Assembly (NCBI GenBank): GCA_013360405.1
Contig: JABWBR010000012.1
Span: 16,626-80,625, forward strand
Length of the DNA: 64,000 nt
DNA from: Saprospiraceae bacterium
GTDB lineage: Bacteria; Bacteroidota; Bacteroidia; Chitinophagales; Saprospiraceae
Direction of reading: 5' to 3'
Position numbers and translations under genes: made by a program. Below the pieces are notes generated by a model. The model was not told the DNA's origin. It searched no databases and saw only the letters and a list, made by a program, of their open reading frames with translations. Each line of letters begins with the position of its first letter. Within the stretch, counting starts at the first letter, position 1. Positions 26,183 through 34,150 of this stretch are shown in pieces.

Positions 26183-28013
26183 GTGTCGAAAAAAATTCCT
26201 AAACTTGTGCCTGCACACAACCACTACCGTGAAAAAACACCTGCCTGCACTACTAAGCATCTTTTTTCTGCTCGTCACCGCGGTTAGCGCCTACGCCATG
26301 TGGCAGCGCACGCAAGACCAGCAACTATGGGGCTACAGGCCGCTCTTGCTGCTATTGGCGGGCTGGGGCGCCATCGCCGCTTTTCGCTATTGGTGGGCGC
26401 AGGGCAAGGCGGGCCGGGAATCGCATCCGAGATGGATGGGGTTGTCGACGCTAAGCGGTATTTTGCTGGGGTTCGGATTTCCCGGGTTATTGCCCTTTCC
26501 TTTGCTGCTTTTTGTGGGCTGGGTACCGTTATTTTTATTATTAAAAGAACTCGAAGCGGCCGGCGCCTCCTGGCGGCGGGTATTCCGCTACAGCTATCAT
26601 ACCTTTGTCGTTTGGAATATCCTCACCACCTATTGGGTGGCCAATACCGCCATGGTAGCCGGTTTGTTTGCCATATTAGTCAATTCGGCGTTCATGAGCA
26701 CGGTGGTGGTGCTGGCCATGTTTTCGCGCAAGCGCATGCCGCGTTTTGGTTTTCTGATACTGGCGGTATATTGGATTGCCTTTGAATACCTGCACCTCAA
26801 CTGGGAACTGACCTGGCCCTGGCTTACACTTGGAAACGGCTTTGCCCAATGGTACCCCATCGTGCAGTGGTACGAATACACCGGCGTTTTCGGTGGTTCG
26901 CTGTGGATATGGGTGGCCAACCTGCTGGCCTTCCAGGCCTGGCAGCACTACCGCGAACAAAAAAGATGGCCCCTGCCTACCCTGCTGCGCCTGGCCGCCC
27001 TGATCGCCCTGCCCATCGCCGCCTCGCTGGGTATTTACACCACCTGGCGCGAAGAAGGCCCGCAGATTGATGTAGCCATCGTACAACCCAACTACGAACC
27101 GCACTACGAAAAATTCGATATACCTGAGCGGGTACAACTCGAGCGATTCCTGCAACTCAGCAGCCAGGTGACCGACAGTCTCACCGATTACCTTGTTTTC
27201 CCCGAAACCAGCTTTGGACTGGTAGAATCGGACAACATGAACGATTACCCATCCTTTAGCCGGCTGCAAAGTTTCATCAGGCCTTATCCGCAATTGCGTA
27301 TCATAACAGGCATCGACGGCTACCACATCTTCAAACCGGGAGAACCCCACAGCGACTACGTGCGCAGTCAAAAGCGCGCCAACGGCGACGTGCTGCACTA
27401 CGAAGTCTTCAACGCAGCTGTCGAACTTTCACCCTTGCCCAATGCGCCTATTCCACTGTATAAAAAATCGAGGCTGGTGCCTGGCCCGGAAATACTGCCT
27501 TACAGGCATATCTTCTTCTTTTTAAAACCCCTCATCGAACGCCTCGACGGCACCACCGCCGGATTGGCCACGCAACCCGAGCGTTCCATTTTTAACACCG
27601 GCAAAGCCGGTATCGGCCCCGCTATTTGCTATGAATCCGTTTTTGGCGAATACTTCACCGGCTACATCCGCAAAGGCGCCCAAGCTGTATTCATCATGAC
27701 CAACGACGGCTGGTGGGACAATACCGCCGGCCACCGACAGCACTTGTGGTATGCCTCGTTGAGGGCCATTGAAACCCGGCGCAGTATTGCCCGCGCGGCC
27801 AATACAGGCATCTCCGCGTTCGTCAACGCAAGGGGCGATATCTCTCAGCCCACCGCCTACGGCGAGCAGGCCGCCATACGTCAGAAAATAACCATCAGCG
27901 ATAAACGCACCTTATATGTAAAATGGGGTGACATGATTGCCCGCATCGCCATTTTCCTCTCGCTGTTGTGGTTGCTCAATACCATTGTTGGGGTGCGGCG
28001 AGCAAAACCGTGA
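26172..28013 (+). CDS. lnt: Apolipoprotein N-acyltransferase
   Basis: The enzyme adds the third acyl chain to the N-terminal cysteine of lipoproteins in the inner membrane. About eight hydrophobic segments occupy residues 20-295, followed by a nitrilase-like domain with the catalytic triad Glu345 (FPETSFG), Lys432 (YKKSRLVPG) and Cys486 (AICYES). At 613 residues it is longer than E. coli Lnt (512). The ATG at 26172 overlaps the upstream gene by 11 bp; GTG 26229 (VKKHLPALLS) is an equally plausible start just before the first membrane helix. Several lipoproteins in the window are possible substrates. Confidence 0.92.
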   Translation: MRIKCRKKFLNLCLHTTTTVKKHLPALLSIFFLLVTAVSAYAMWQRTQDQQLWGYRPLLLLLAGWGAIAAFRYWWAQGKAGRESHPRWMGLSTLSGILLGFGFPGLLPFPLLLFVGWVPLFLLLKELEAAGASWRRVFRYSYHTFVVWNILTTYWVANTAMVAGLFAILVNSAFMSTVVVLAMFSRKRMPRFGFLILAVYWIAFEYLHLNWELTWPWLTLGNGFAQWYPIVQWYEYTGVFGGSLWIWVANLLAFQAWQHYREQKRWPLPTLLRLAALIALPIAASLGIYTTWREEGPQIDVAIVQPNYEPHYEKFDIPERVQLERFLQLSSQVTDSLTDYLVFPETSFGLVESDNMNDYPSFSRLQSFIRPYPQLRIITGIDGYHIFKPGEPHSDYVRSQKRANGDVLHYEVFNAAVELSPLPNAPIPLYKKSRLVPGPEILPYRHIFFFLKPLIERLDGTTAGLATQPERSIFNTGKAGIGPAICYESVFGEYFTGYIRKGAQAVFIMTNDGWWDNTAGHRQHLWYASLRAIETRRSIARAANTGISAFVNARGDISQPTAYGEQAAIRQKITISDKRTLYVKWGDMIARIAIFLSLLWLLNTIVGVRRAKP

Positions 28014-28034
28014 TGTTTGTGTTTTACAGGGATT

Positions 28035-28072
28035 TTTTAACCTCTGCGTAACTCTGCGAAACTCTGCGGTTT
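28035..28072. repeat. 10-bp word array AACTCTGCG
   Basis: Three tandem AACCTCTGCGT/AACTCTGCGA/AACTCTGCGG words in the spacer after lnt, a relative of the ACTCCGTG words at 685 and 28951. Confidence 0.65.
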
Positions 28073-28152
28073 AAAAAAAATCACAGCACTCCTCCCCCCC
28101 ATTGACATTGTGCCCAAAACCAATTAATTTGCAAGGTTGTTTATATACAATG

Positions 28153-28185
28153 AAAGCCTGCCGTAGCGACACGGCAGGCTTTTTG
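28153..28185 (+). terminator. Strong intrinsic terminator
   Basis: AAAGCCTGCCGT (28153-28164) pairs perfectly over 12 bp with ACGGCAGGCTTT (28171-28182) across a 6-nt loop and is followed by TT; the stem itself carries the T-run. It lies 140 bp after lnt and 33 bp before the LOG-family gene. Confidence 0.85.
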
Positions 28186-28217
28186 CGCCTATAAAGGATT
28201 TTTAAAATACAGTAATT

Positions 28218-28940
28218 ATGACAGACGTAAATCTGAACACAGCGAAACACCCGATGAAGCAATGGAGCAAACAGCTCAAAGGCGAGAACTCCTGGACCAT
28301 GTTTAAGGTGATTTCCGAATTTGTAGAAGGCTTTGAAACCCTCAACGAGGTGGGCCCCTGTGTGTCCATCTTCGGCTCGGCCCGCACCCGGCCCGACCAC
28401 CCCTATTACAAAGTGGCTGTAGATATTGCCCGCCTGCTCACCGAAGATGGCTACGGCGTCATCACCGGTGGCGGCCCCGGCATCATGGAAGCCGGCAACA
28501 AAGGCGCCTCGCTCTATGGCGGCCTTTCGGTAGGACTCAACATCAACCTGCCCCACGAACAGGGCCACAACAAATATATCGACCTCGATAAGTATCTCAG
28601 CTTCCGATACTTTTTTGTGCGAAAAGTGATGTTTGTCAAATACGCCCAGGCTTTCGTGGCCCTGCCCGGCGGCTTCGGTACCATGGACGAACTATTCGAA
28701 GTGCTCACCCTGGTGCAAACCGGCAAAATCAGTAAGGTGCCCATCATTTTGGTGGGAATGGAGTATTGGTCGGGGCTCAAGGGCTGGATACGGGAAGTGA
28801 TGCTCGAAAAAGAAAACAATATCAATGCCATCGACCTCGACCTGATGCCTATCACCGATAGTCCGGAAGAGGTGGTGCAGTATATCAATACATTTTATAC
28901 CCAGATGAACGAACAGCTCATTCCCAATTACGAGCTCTGA
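28218..28940 (+). CDS. LOG-family (TIGR00730) Rossmann-fold protein
   Basis: The 240-residue protein carries GGGPGIMEAGNKGA and PGGFGTMDELFE, the two signatures of LOG-type nucleotide 5'-monophosphate phosphoribohydrolases, which release cytokinin-like bases or other nucleobases from nucleotides. SIFGSARTRPDHPYY begins the fold. The length and N-terminal extension resemble bacterial PpnN-like short forms. It is monocistronic between a terminator and a hairpin repeat. The biochemical role in Bacteroidota is not well established. Confidence 0.9.
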   Translation: MTDVNLNTAKHPMKQWSKQLKGENSWTMFKVISEFVEGFETLNEVGPCVSIFGSARTRPDHPYYKVAVDIARLLTEDGYGVITGGGPGIMEAGNKGASLYGGLSVGLNINLPHEQGHNKYIDLDKYLSFRYFFVRKVMFVKYAQAFVALPGGFGTMDELFEVLTLVQTGKISKVPIILVGMEYWSGLKGWIREVMLEKENNINAIDLDLMPITDSPEEVVQYINTFYTQMNEQLIPNYEL

Positions 28941-28950
28941 TGTTTTTTTT

Positions 28951-29022
28951 ACCACGGAGTTACACAGAGAATAATAATTTACTCCGTGTAACTCAGTGTT
29001 TAACTCCGTGTAACTCCGTGGT
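28951..29022. repeat. Inverted repeat built of TAACTCCGTG words
   Basis: ACCACGGAGTTACAC (28951-28965) is the perfect complement of GTGTAACTCCGTGGT (29008-29022); between them are more TAACTC(C/A)GTG words. It could act as a terminator before the fumC promoter. Confidence 0.85.
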
Positions 29023-29062
29023 TAATAACTCTCGTATAGCATAAAAAACTCCATTTTTCCCT

Positions 29063-29070
29063 TAATTTTG
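29063..29070 (+). promoter_or_regulatory. -7 element of the fumC promoter
   Basis: TAATTTTG matches TAnnTTTG and lies 22 bp before the fumC ATG. A -33 TTG was not found at the expected distance. Confidence 0.55.
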
Positions 29071-29092
29071 CGCCGGCTTAACCAAACAAACA

Positions 29093-30487
29093 ATGGCATA
29101 CAGAAAAGAAAAAGACAGCATCGGCTACGTCGACGTGCCTGCTGACAAATATTGGGGCGCTCAAACGCAGCGCTCATCCGAAAACTTCAAAATCGGCGGG
29201 CACCGGATGCCCACAGAGATCATCCGCGCCTTCGCCATCCTTAAAAAAGCCGCCGCCCTTACCAATCTCGAATTGGGCGTTTTAGCCCAGGATAAAGCCG
29301 AGATGATAGGCCGCGTGTGCGACGAGATCACCGCCGGCCAACTCGACGACCAGTTCCCGCTGGTGGTGTGGCAAACCGGCTCGGGTACCCAGTCGAATAT
29401 GAACGTCAACGAGGTGGTAGCCAACCGCGGCCACGTACTGCACGGCGGCGCCCTCACCGACGACAAAAAATGGCTGCACCCCAACGACGACGTCAACAAG
29501 TCGCAGTCGAGTAACGATACCTTCCCCACGGCCATGCACATCGCCGCTTATAAGATACTGGTAGATGTGACCATCCCCGGCATCGAGCGCCTGCGCGACA
29601 CGCTCAAGGCCAAGTCGGAGGAATACATGAAAATCGTAAAGATCGGCCGCACCCACTTCATGGATGCCACGCCGCTCACACTCGGGCAGGAATTTTCGGG
29701 TTACGTATCGCAGCTCGACCACGGCATCCGCGCCATCAAAAACACCCTGCCCCACCTCGGCGAACTGGCCCTGGGCGGCACGGCGGTAGGTACCGGCCTC
29801 AATACGCCCAAGGGTTATACCGAAAAGGTAGCCGCTAAAATCGCCGAATTGTCGGGACTGCCTTTCACCTCCGCCGAAAACAAATTTGAGGCGCTGGCCA
29901 CCCACGACGCCCTGGTAGAAGCCCACGGCGCCCTGAAAACCGTGGCCGTAGCGCTCAGCAAAATAGGTAACGACATCCGCATGTTGTCGTCGGGGCCCCG
30001 CAGCGGCATCGGCGAGATCAACATCCCGGCCAACGAACCCGGCTCGTCGATTATGCCGGGCAAGGTGAACCCCACGCAGTCGGAAGCCCTCACCATGGCA
30101 ATGGCCCAGGTGATCGGCAACGACGTGGCTATCAATATCGGCGGCATGAACGGCCACTTCGAACTCAACGTATTCAAGCCGTTGATTATCTTCAACTTCC
30201 TGATGTCGGCCCGCCTCATCGGCGACGCCTGTGTGAGCTTCGACGAGCACTGCGCCGTAGGCATCGAGCCCAACTACAGCCGCCTGCAGATGCACCTTCA
30301 GAATTCACTGATGCTGGTAACGGCCCTCAATACCAAGATCGGCTACGACAATGCCGCCGCTATTGCCAAAAAGGCCTACGCCGAAGACAAGACGCTCAAA
30401 CAAGCCGCCATCGAACTCGGCCTGCTCACTTCGGAGCAATTTGACGAGTGGGTGAAGCCGGAGGATATGATTGGGGAACTGCGTTGA
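29093..30487 (+). CDS. fumC: Class II fumarate hydratase
   Basis: The 464-residue enzyme interconverts fumarate and L-malate in the TCA cycle. It has the family blocks [45 protein letters not shown] and the signature [13 protein letters not shown] with the mobile-loop serine. Length agrees with E. coli FumC (467). It has its own -7 element and is followed by word repeats that begin at the stop codon and end in a long G-U-containing hairpin. Its product malate and the neighbouring kor/nuo operon belong to the same central metabolism. Confidence 0.97.
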   Translation: MAYRKEKDSIGYVDVPADKYWGAQTQRSSENFKIGGHRMPTEIIRAFAILKKAAALTNLELGVLAQDKAEMIGRVCDEITAGQLDDQFPLVVWQTGSGTQSNMNVNEVVANRGHVLHGGALTDDKKWLHPNDDVNKSQSSNDTFPTAMHIAAYKILVDVTIPGIERLRDTLKAKSEEYMKIVKIGRTHFMDATPLTLGQEFSGYVSQLDHGIRAIKNTLPHLGELALGGTAVGTGLNTPKGYTEKVAAKIAELSGLPFTSAENKFEALATHDALVEAHGALKTVAVALSKIGNDIRMLSSGPRSGIGEINIPANEPGSSIMPGKVNPTQSEALTMAMAQVIGNDVAINIGGMNGHFELNVFKPLIIFNFLMSARLIGDACVSFDEHCAVGIEPNYSRLQMHLQNSLMLVTALNTKIGYDNAAAIAKKAYAEDKTLKQAAIELGLLTSEQFDEWVKPEDMIGELR

Positions 30488-30568
30488 GAGGGAGGGAGTG
30501 TGAGAGGGTGAGAGTGTGGGAAGAGGTGAGGTGTCATCTTCCCGAGGCACGAGGGAAGGTGACATCTC
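30488..30568 (+). terminator. GA-rich word array and hairpin after fumC
   Basis: Words such as GAGGGAGGGAGTGTGAGAG run directly from the fumC stop codon. Then GAGGTGTCATCTTCCC (30528-30543) can pair with GGGAAGGTGACATCTC (30553-30568) over 16 positions, two of them G-U pairs in this RNA strand, with a 9-nt loop. A U-run is absent, so terminator activity is uncertain. Confidence 0.55.
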
Positions 30569-30592
30569 GATCTATGCCACGGAGTAGCGGTG

Positions 30593-30654
30593 GTTGAGCG
30601 GAGTCGAAACAAACAGCCGTAGCCGCCATTCCCTAAGACCTGACTGCTGACTGC
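30593..30654. repeat. 62-bp direct repeat, left flank of ATPase copy 2
   Basis: This begins GTTGAGCGGAGTCGAAAC and ends CTGACTGCTGACTGC; it matches 31946-32007 at 60 of 62 positions in the same orientation. The two copies enclose exactly one gene. Confidence 0.92.
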
Positions 30655-30724
30655 CGAATGCTATTTTTTATGTAATTACAGCATCGCATTGTAATAATTG
30701 CATAAAATTGCGTATATTCGCGTA

Positions 30725-31891
30725 ATGATCACGCGCGAACTTCTCCCAAAGGCGGATGCCATGCTGCAGAAATACCCGTTGATAGCGGTGACGGGGCCGC
30801 GTCAATCGGGGAAAACCACTTTTTGCAAACAACTTCGGCCAGATTACCAATATTTGAACATGGAGCTGCCTGAAAACCGGGAGTTTGCAGAGCGGGATCC
30901 CCACCATTTTTTGCAAACCTACCAAGGCGGCGTCATCCTGGATGAAGTGCAAAATGTGCCCACGCTATTTTCTTACCTGCAATACTACACCGACACGCGG
31001 GGGAAAACGGGGGAATACATTCTATCCGGTTCTCAGAATTTTTTATTATTGGAAAAAATCACCCAATCCCTCGCGGGGCGGATTGCCATTTTTCACCTCT
31101 TGCCATTTTCATTACATGAATTGGAAAGCGCCCACCTATTGGGTCAAATGTGGGAGGAACATCTCGTGTCGGGGTTTTACCCGCGATTGTATGACAAGCA
31201 GCTTTCTCCCCCCGAATTTTACCCCGACTATATCTTAACTTATGCCGAGCGAGATGTACGGCAAGTGATCAATGTGCAAGACTTGGGGCAATTCCAGCAA
31301 TTCATGCGCCTATGCGCCGGGCGAACTGGACAGTTGGTCAACCTCAGCCAGATGGGCAACGAAATCGGCCTCGATCAGCGCACGGTGCGCAATTGGCTAT
31401 CCATATTAGAGGCCAGCTTTATCGTATATCTGCTGCGGCCCTTTCACCGCAATTTCGAGAAACGAGTAGTAAAAACGCCCAAGCTTTACTTCTATGATAC
31501 AGGGCTGGCTTCATGGCTATTGGGTATTCGCGCCCAACAAGATTTGGATGTTCATTTTGCGCGCGGGTCGCTGTTCGAAAATTTCGTAATTAACGAAATG
31601 CTCAAAAACCACTGGAATCAAGGCATCAAACCCGATCTATACTTCTGGCGCGACAGCAATGCCAATGAAATCGACCTACTCATAGAAAACGGCCTTCAAC
31701 TCGACGCCATAGAAATCAAAGCAGGTAAAACTATACAATCCGATTTTTTTAAAAACCTGGATCGCTTTCAACAAGTCAGTAATCAGCTTGCCCGTCCCTG
31801 GGTGGTCTACGGCGGCGATCAGATGCAGCAACGATCACAAGCCACGGTGCTGGATTGGAGGCGGCTGGGGAAGGTGATGGAGAGGCTTTGA
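30725..31891 (+). CDS. DUF4143-family AAA ATPase (copy 2)
   Basis: The 388-residue P-loop ATPase has Walker A GPRQSGKTT (near residue 24), Walker B GGVILDEVQ, a sensor-like GEYILSGSQNFLL, and a C-terminal DUF4143 region with the nuclease-fold pattern WRDSNANEIDLLIENG and AIEIKAGKT. It differs clearly from copy 1 at 3519, so the two are not recent duplicates. ATG 30725 is chosen instead of an upstream in-frame start at 30698, which adds nine residues before the conserved MITRELLPK. The gene sits between 62-bp direct repeats, which suggests gain or possible loss as a unit. Confidence 0.88.
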   Translation: MITRELLPKADAMLQKYPLIAVTGPRQSGKTTFCKQLRPDYQYLNMELPENREFAERDPHHFLQTYQGGVILDEVQNVPTLFSYLQYYTDTRGKTGEYILSGSQNFLLLEKITQSLAGRIAIFHLLPFSLHELESAHLLGQMWEEHLVSGFYPRLYDKQLSPPEFYPDYILTYAERDVRQVINVQDLGQFQQFMRLCAGRTGQLVNLSQMGNEIGLDQRTVRNWLSILEASFIVYLLRPFHRNFEKRVVKTPKLYFYDTGLASWLLGIRAQQDLDVHFARGSLFENFVINEMLKNHWNQGIKPDLYFWRDSNANEIDLLIENGLQLDAIEIKAGKTIQSDFFKNLDRFQQVSNQLARPWVVYGGDQMQQRSQATVLDWRRLGKVMERL

Positions 31892-31895
31892 GGCG

Positions 31896-31924
31896 ACGCG
31901 ACTCTACGACTGTACGACTTTGCG
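31896..31924. repeat. 8-bp array GACTCTAC/GACTGTAC/GACTTTGC
   Basis: Three tandem units of the GACTNTNC family begin 8 nt after the ATPase stop codon, immediately before the right-hand 62-bp direct repeat. Confidence 0.75.
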
Positions 31925-31945
31925 AGGGGGCGATCTGAGCGGTTC

Positions 31946-32007
31946 GTTGAGCGGAGTCGAAACGAACAGCGGTAGCCGCCATTCCCTAAGACCTGACTGC
32001 TGACTGC
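31946..32007. repeat. 62-bp direct repeat, right flank of ATPase copy 2
   Basis: Partner of 30593-30654 (60 of 62 identical; differences are A/G at offset 19 and C/G at offset 26). It ends 12 bp before the stop codon of the small membrane protein gene on the other strand. Confidence 0.92.
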
Positions 32008-32018
32008 TGACCGCTAAA

Positions 32019-32222
32019 TCACTTCTCTTTCTTATCTACATACTTATTTATCCCCCAGTTTACTAGCGTCATAAACACCCCAAAAACCAGGGCGGGCAGC
32101 GCATTGGCCTTGAGATCCTGCCAGTAGCTCACTTTTGTTTCGCTGTAGTCAATAAGGGATATCATAAGCCAGTAGATGGGTGTGATGATTGCGAAGGAAA
32201 GGAGGACGCGCTTTTTTTGCAT
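32019..32222 (-). CDS. Small two-helix membrane protein
   Basis: The 67-residue product has two hydrophobic stretches (about 7-24 and 42-58) and a charged end (NKYVDKKEK). No family was recognised. It follows the nuo operon on the same strand, but a palindromic array (32228-32284) separates it from the preceding 111-residue gene, so it may have its own transcript. The codon use and length look genuine, but no motif confirms it. Confidence 0.6.
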   Translation of the reverse strand: MQKKRVLLSFAIITPIYWLMISLIDYSETKVSYWQDLKANALPALVFGVFMTLVNWGINKYVDKKEK

Positions 32223-32227
32223 ATGCA

Positions 32228-32284
32228 GGTTTATGGGTTTAAAGGTTTATGGGTTAATGCAGATTAAACCCATAAACCTATAAA
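32228..32284. repeat. Inverted repeat GGTTTATGGGTTTAA
   Basis: GGTTTATGGGTTTAA (32228-32242) and its perfect complement TTAAACCCATAAACC (32264-32278), with a further GGTTTATGGGTTAA word between them. It lies after the nuo-operon tail gene and may end the operon transcript. Confidence 0.85.
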
Positions 32285-32304
32285 CGGCTAACCAACTACT
32301 CAGA

Positions 32305-32640
32305 TTAATTTTTCTCTTCAAATTCCCAATATTCCGGTTTGGTTTTTTCACTCTGCTGCCGCCAATAGGCGGGCGTCACCTTGCGGCCGTCGAGGGTGCG
32401 CAGACGGCGCTGATAGACGTAGATGACCGGATTGAATACCAGATTGGGCGTGGCTACAGTGTAAGTAGCCGGAGCGCCTTCTTCTGTGGCCGGTATTTCT
32501 ATTAAAATAACTTCTATACCGTTGTGTTCCAATAATTTTTTTAAAAAATCAGCGCGTTCGGCGCCCACTTTTTGCTCTACATAAGTAACGGTCTGACCGT
32601 TGAGATCCCCAAATTGGTGTTTTCCACTTTCCAGCGACAT
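32305..32640 (-). CDS. Small conserved-looking protein at the 3' end of the nuo operon
   Basis: The 111-residue soluble protein is not recognised. It begins MSLESGKHQFGDLNGQTVTY and has an alpha/beta pattern (ERADFLKKLLEHNGIEVILIEIP) ending in a charged tail. The start at 32640 is preferred to an upstream in-frame start at 32676, which would overlap nuoN. It is 20 bp downstream of nuoN on the same strand, so it is probably the last gene of the kor-nuo operon. A role in complex I assembly or regulation is only a guess from position. Confidence 0.7.
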   Translation of the reverse strand: MSLESGKHQFGDLNGQTVTYVEQKVGAERADFLKKLLEHNGIEVILIEIPATEEGAPATYTVATPNLVFNPVIYVYQRRLRTLDGRKVTPAYWRQQSEKTKPEYWEFEEKN

Positions 32641-32660
32641 AGTTAAGGTATTAAGCTGGT

Positions 32661-34085
32661 TTACAAATGCGCGCAAAGCGCATAAATTGCATCATATACT
32701 CCGCTGGCAACGCCCAGTGCGACGATACCCGCTACACAAATTACCAAACCCGCCCGCATCCAGCCGTCGCTGGTCACCAGCGGCAGCGGATTATCGCTTT
32801 TGCGCAAGAACATGGCCCGCACAATAAGCAGATAATAATACAAGCTTATTACGGTGTTTATAACGGCTATGGTCAACAACAGGTAATAACCCGCCGAAGC
32901 TACCGTCATGAACAGGAAAAATTTGCCAAAAAAACCCGCCAAAGGCGGAATGCCGGCCAGTGAAAACAGGGCAAGCAACATGACCAGCGACAATCGCGGA
33001 TTGGTGCGGTACAAACCCTCGTAATCACCTATGTCTTCTTTCCCCGTGTGCATCTCGATGGTCTGAACTACACCGAAGGCAGCCAGGTTGGAGAACAAGT
33101 ACACGAGCATGAAATAAATGATCGACGCCTTTCCATCCTGCTGGCTCGACATAAAGCCCAACATGATGAATCCCGCCTGCGCAACCGCCGAGTATGCCAG
33201 CAGGCGCTTTAGATTGCGCTGCCGAAGGGCAAAAAGGTTTCCTATCGTCATGGTAAGAATGGCCAACAAGTATAGCACATTCACCCACAAATCGGTGAGC
33301 AACGGCGCAAAACCCATCAACAAGATCATCAGGATAAATACCGCCGCACCTTTGGAGATGACCGACAAATAGGCGGCGACGCTTACCGGCGCCCCCTCGT
33401 ATACGTCGGGCGTCCAGAAATGGAACGGCACCAGCGATATCTTGAAAGCAACTCCAGCAAAGAAGAAGATAAAACCCAGCGCTTCGAGACTGTTGCCCTG
33501 CATCTGCTTGCCCAGATCGGCCAGCACAAAGGTGCCCGTGCTGCCGTACAGCAGCGAAATACCCATAAGCGTGACCGCCGAGGCAAGGCCGGCTGTAAGT
33601 ATGAACTTGATACCGGCCTCTGCGCTGCGCATTTTCAATACTTCGTATGCGGCAAGGGCAGCCACCGGCAGTGTCGATAATTCGAGGCCGAGGAATACCA
33701 TCAGCAAATCGCCGGCAGAGACCATGTAGTACATCCCCAATAGCGAAGACCAGATCAACAGGAAAAATTCGCTCACACGGTTTTCCGGCGCCAATTGCTT
33801 GCGCGCCCAGCCTCCCGCCTGTAGTATGACGATAAACACACCCACATCGAGTATGCTTTTCATTAAATGAATTAGCCCGTTGGTGCGATACATACCGCCA
33901 AATAATTCGCCTTCAACAGGCCATAACCAACCGGCCGCCATGTGTATGCCAAATAAGGCCAGAGACAGCGGGATAATCCGGCTTTTGTCCCTGCCGCTCA
34001 GGTATATTTCGGCACAGGTGACGATGAGGATCACAGCTAACAACTGTAACTCATGGCGCATCAATAAAAGGTCATCCCAGTTCAT
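32661..34085 (-). CDS. nuoN: NADH-quinone oxidoreductase subunit N
   Basis: The 474-residue protein is an antiporter-like membrane-arm subunit of complex I that takes part in proton pumping. It has about 14 hydrophobic segments and conserved lysines in the middle (HFWTPDVYEGAP and the broken-helix region GISLLYGS). It is the last nuo gene of the operon, 65 bp after nuoM, the largest gap in the nuo cluster; that gap holds AATCCAACAGTCCAATAGTC words. Confidence 0.95.
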   Translation of the reverse strand: MNWDDLLLMRHELQLLAVILIVTCAEIYLSGRDKSRIIPLSLALFGIHMAAGWLWPVEGELFGGMYRTNGLIHLMKSILDVGVFIVILQAGGWARKQLAPENRVSEFFLLIWSSLLGMYYMVSAGDLLMVFLGLELSTLPVAALAAYEVLKMRSAEAGIKFILTAGLASAVTLMGISLLYGSTGTFVLADLGKQMQGNSLEALGFIFFFAGVAFKISLVPFHFWTPDVYEGAPVSVAAYLSVISKGAAVFILMILLMGFAPLLTDLWVNVLYLLAILTMTIGNLFALRQRNLKRLLAYSAVAQAGFIMLGFMSSQQDGKASIIYFMLVYLFSNLAAFGVVQTIEMHTGKEDIGDYEGLYRTNPRLSLVMLLALFSLAGIPPLAGFFGKFFLFMTVASAGYYLLLTIAVINTVISLYYYLLIVRAMFLRKSDNPLPLVTSDGWMRAGLVICVAGIVALGVASGVYDAIYALCAHL

Positions 34086-34150
34086 CTCTTTGTATTATCG
34101 TTTATTTAACCCCTACCCCACTAATCCAACAGTCCAATAGTCTAATATCC

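Noticed and set aside
28153..28185. Small RNA or riboswitch considered for the 12-bp hairpin
   Set aside because: A perfect stem with a T-run at a gene end is explained by an intrinsic terminator.
29282..30295. 337-codon minus-strand frame inside fumC
   Set aside because: Antisense shadow; fumC has all its family motifs over the same bases.
30725..31891. Transposase or integrase considered for the gene between 62-bp direct repeats
   Set aside because: The protein has P-loop and DUF4143 motifs, not DDE or tyrosine-recombinase motifs, and there are no terminal inverted repeats at the ends.
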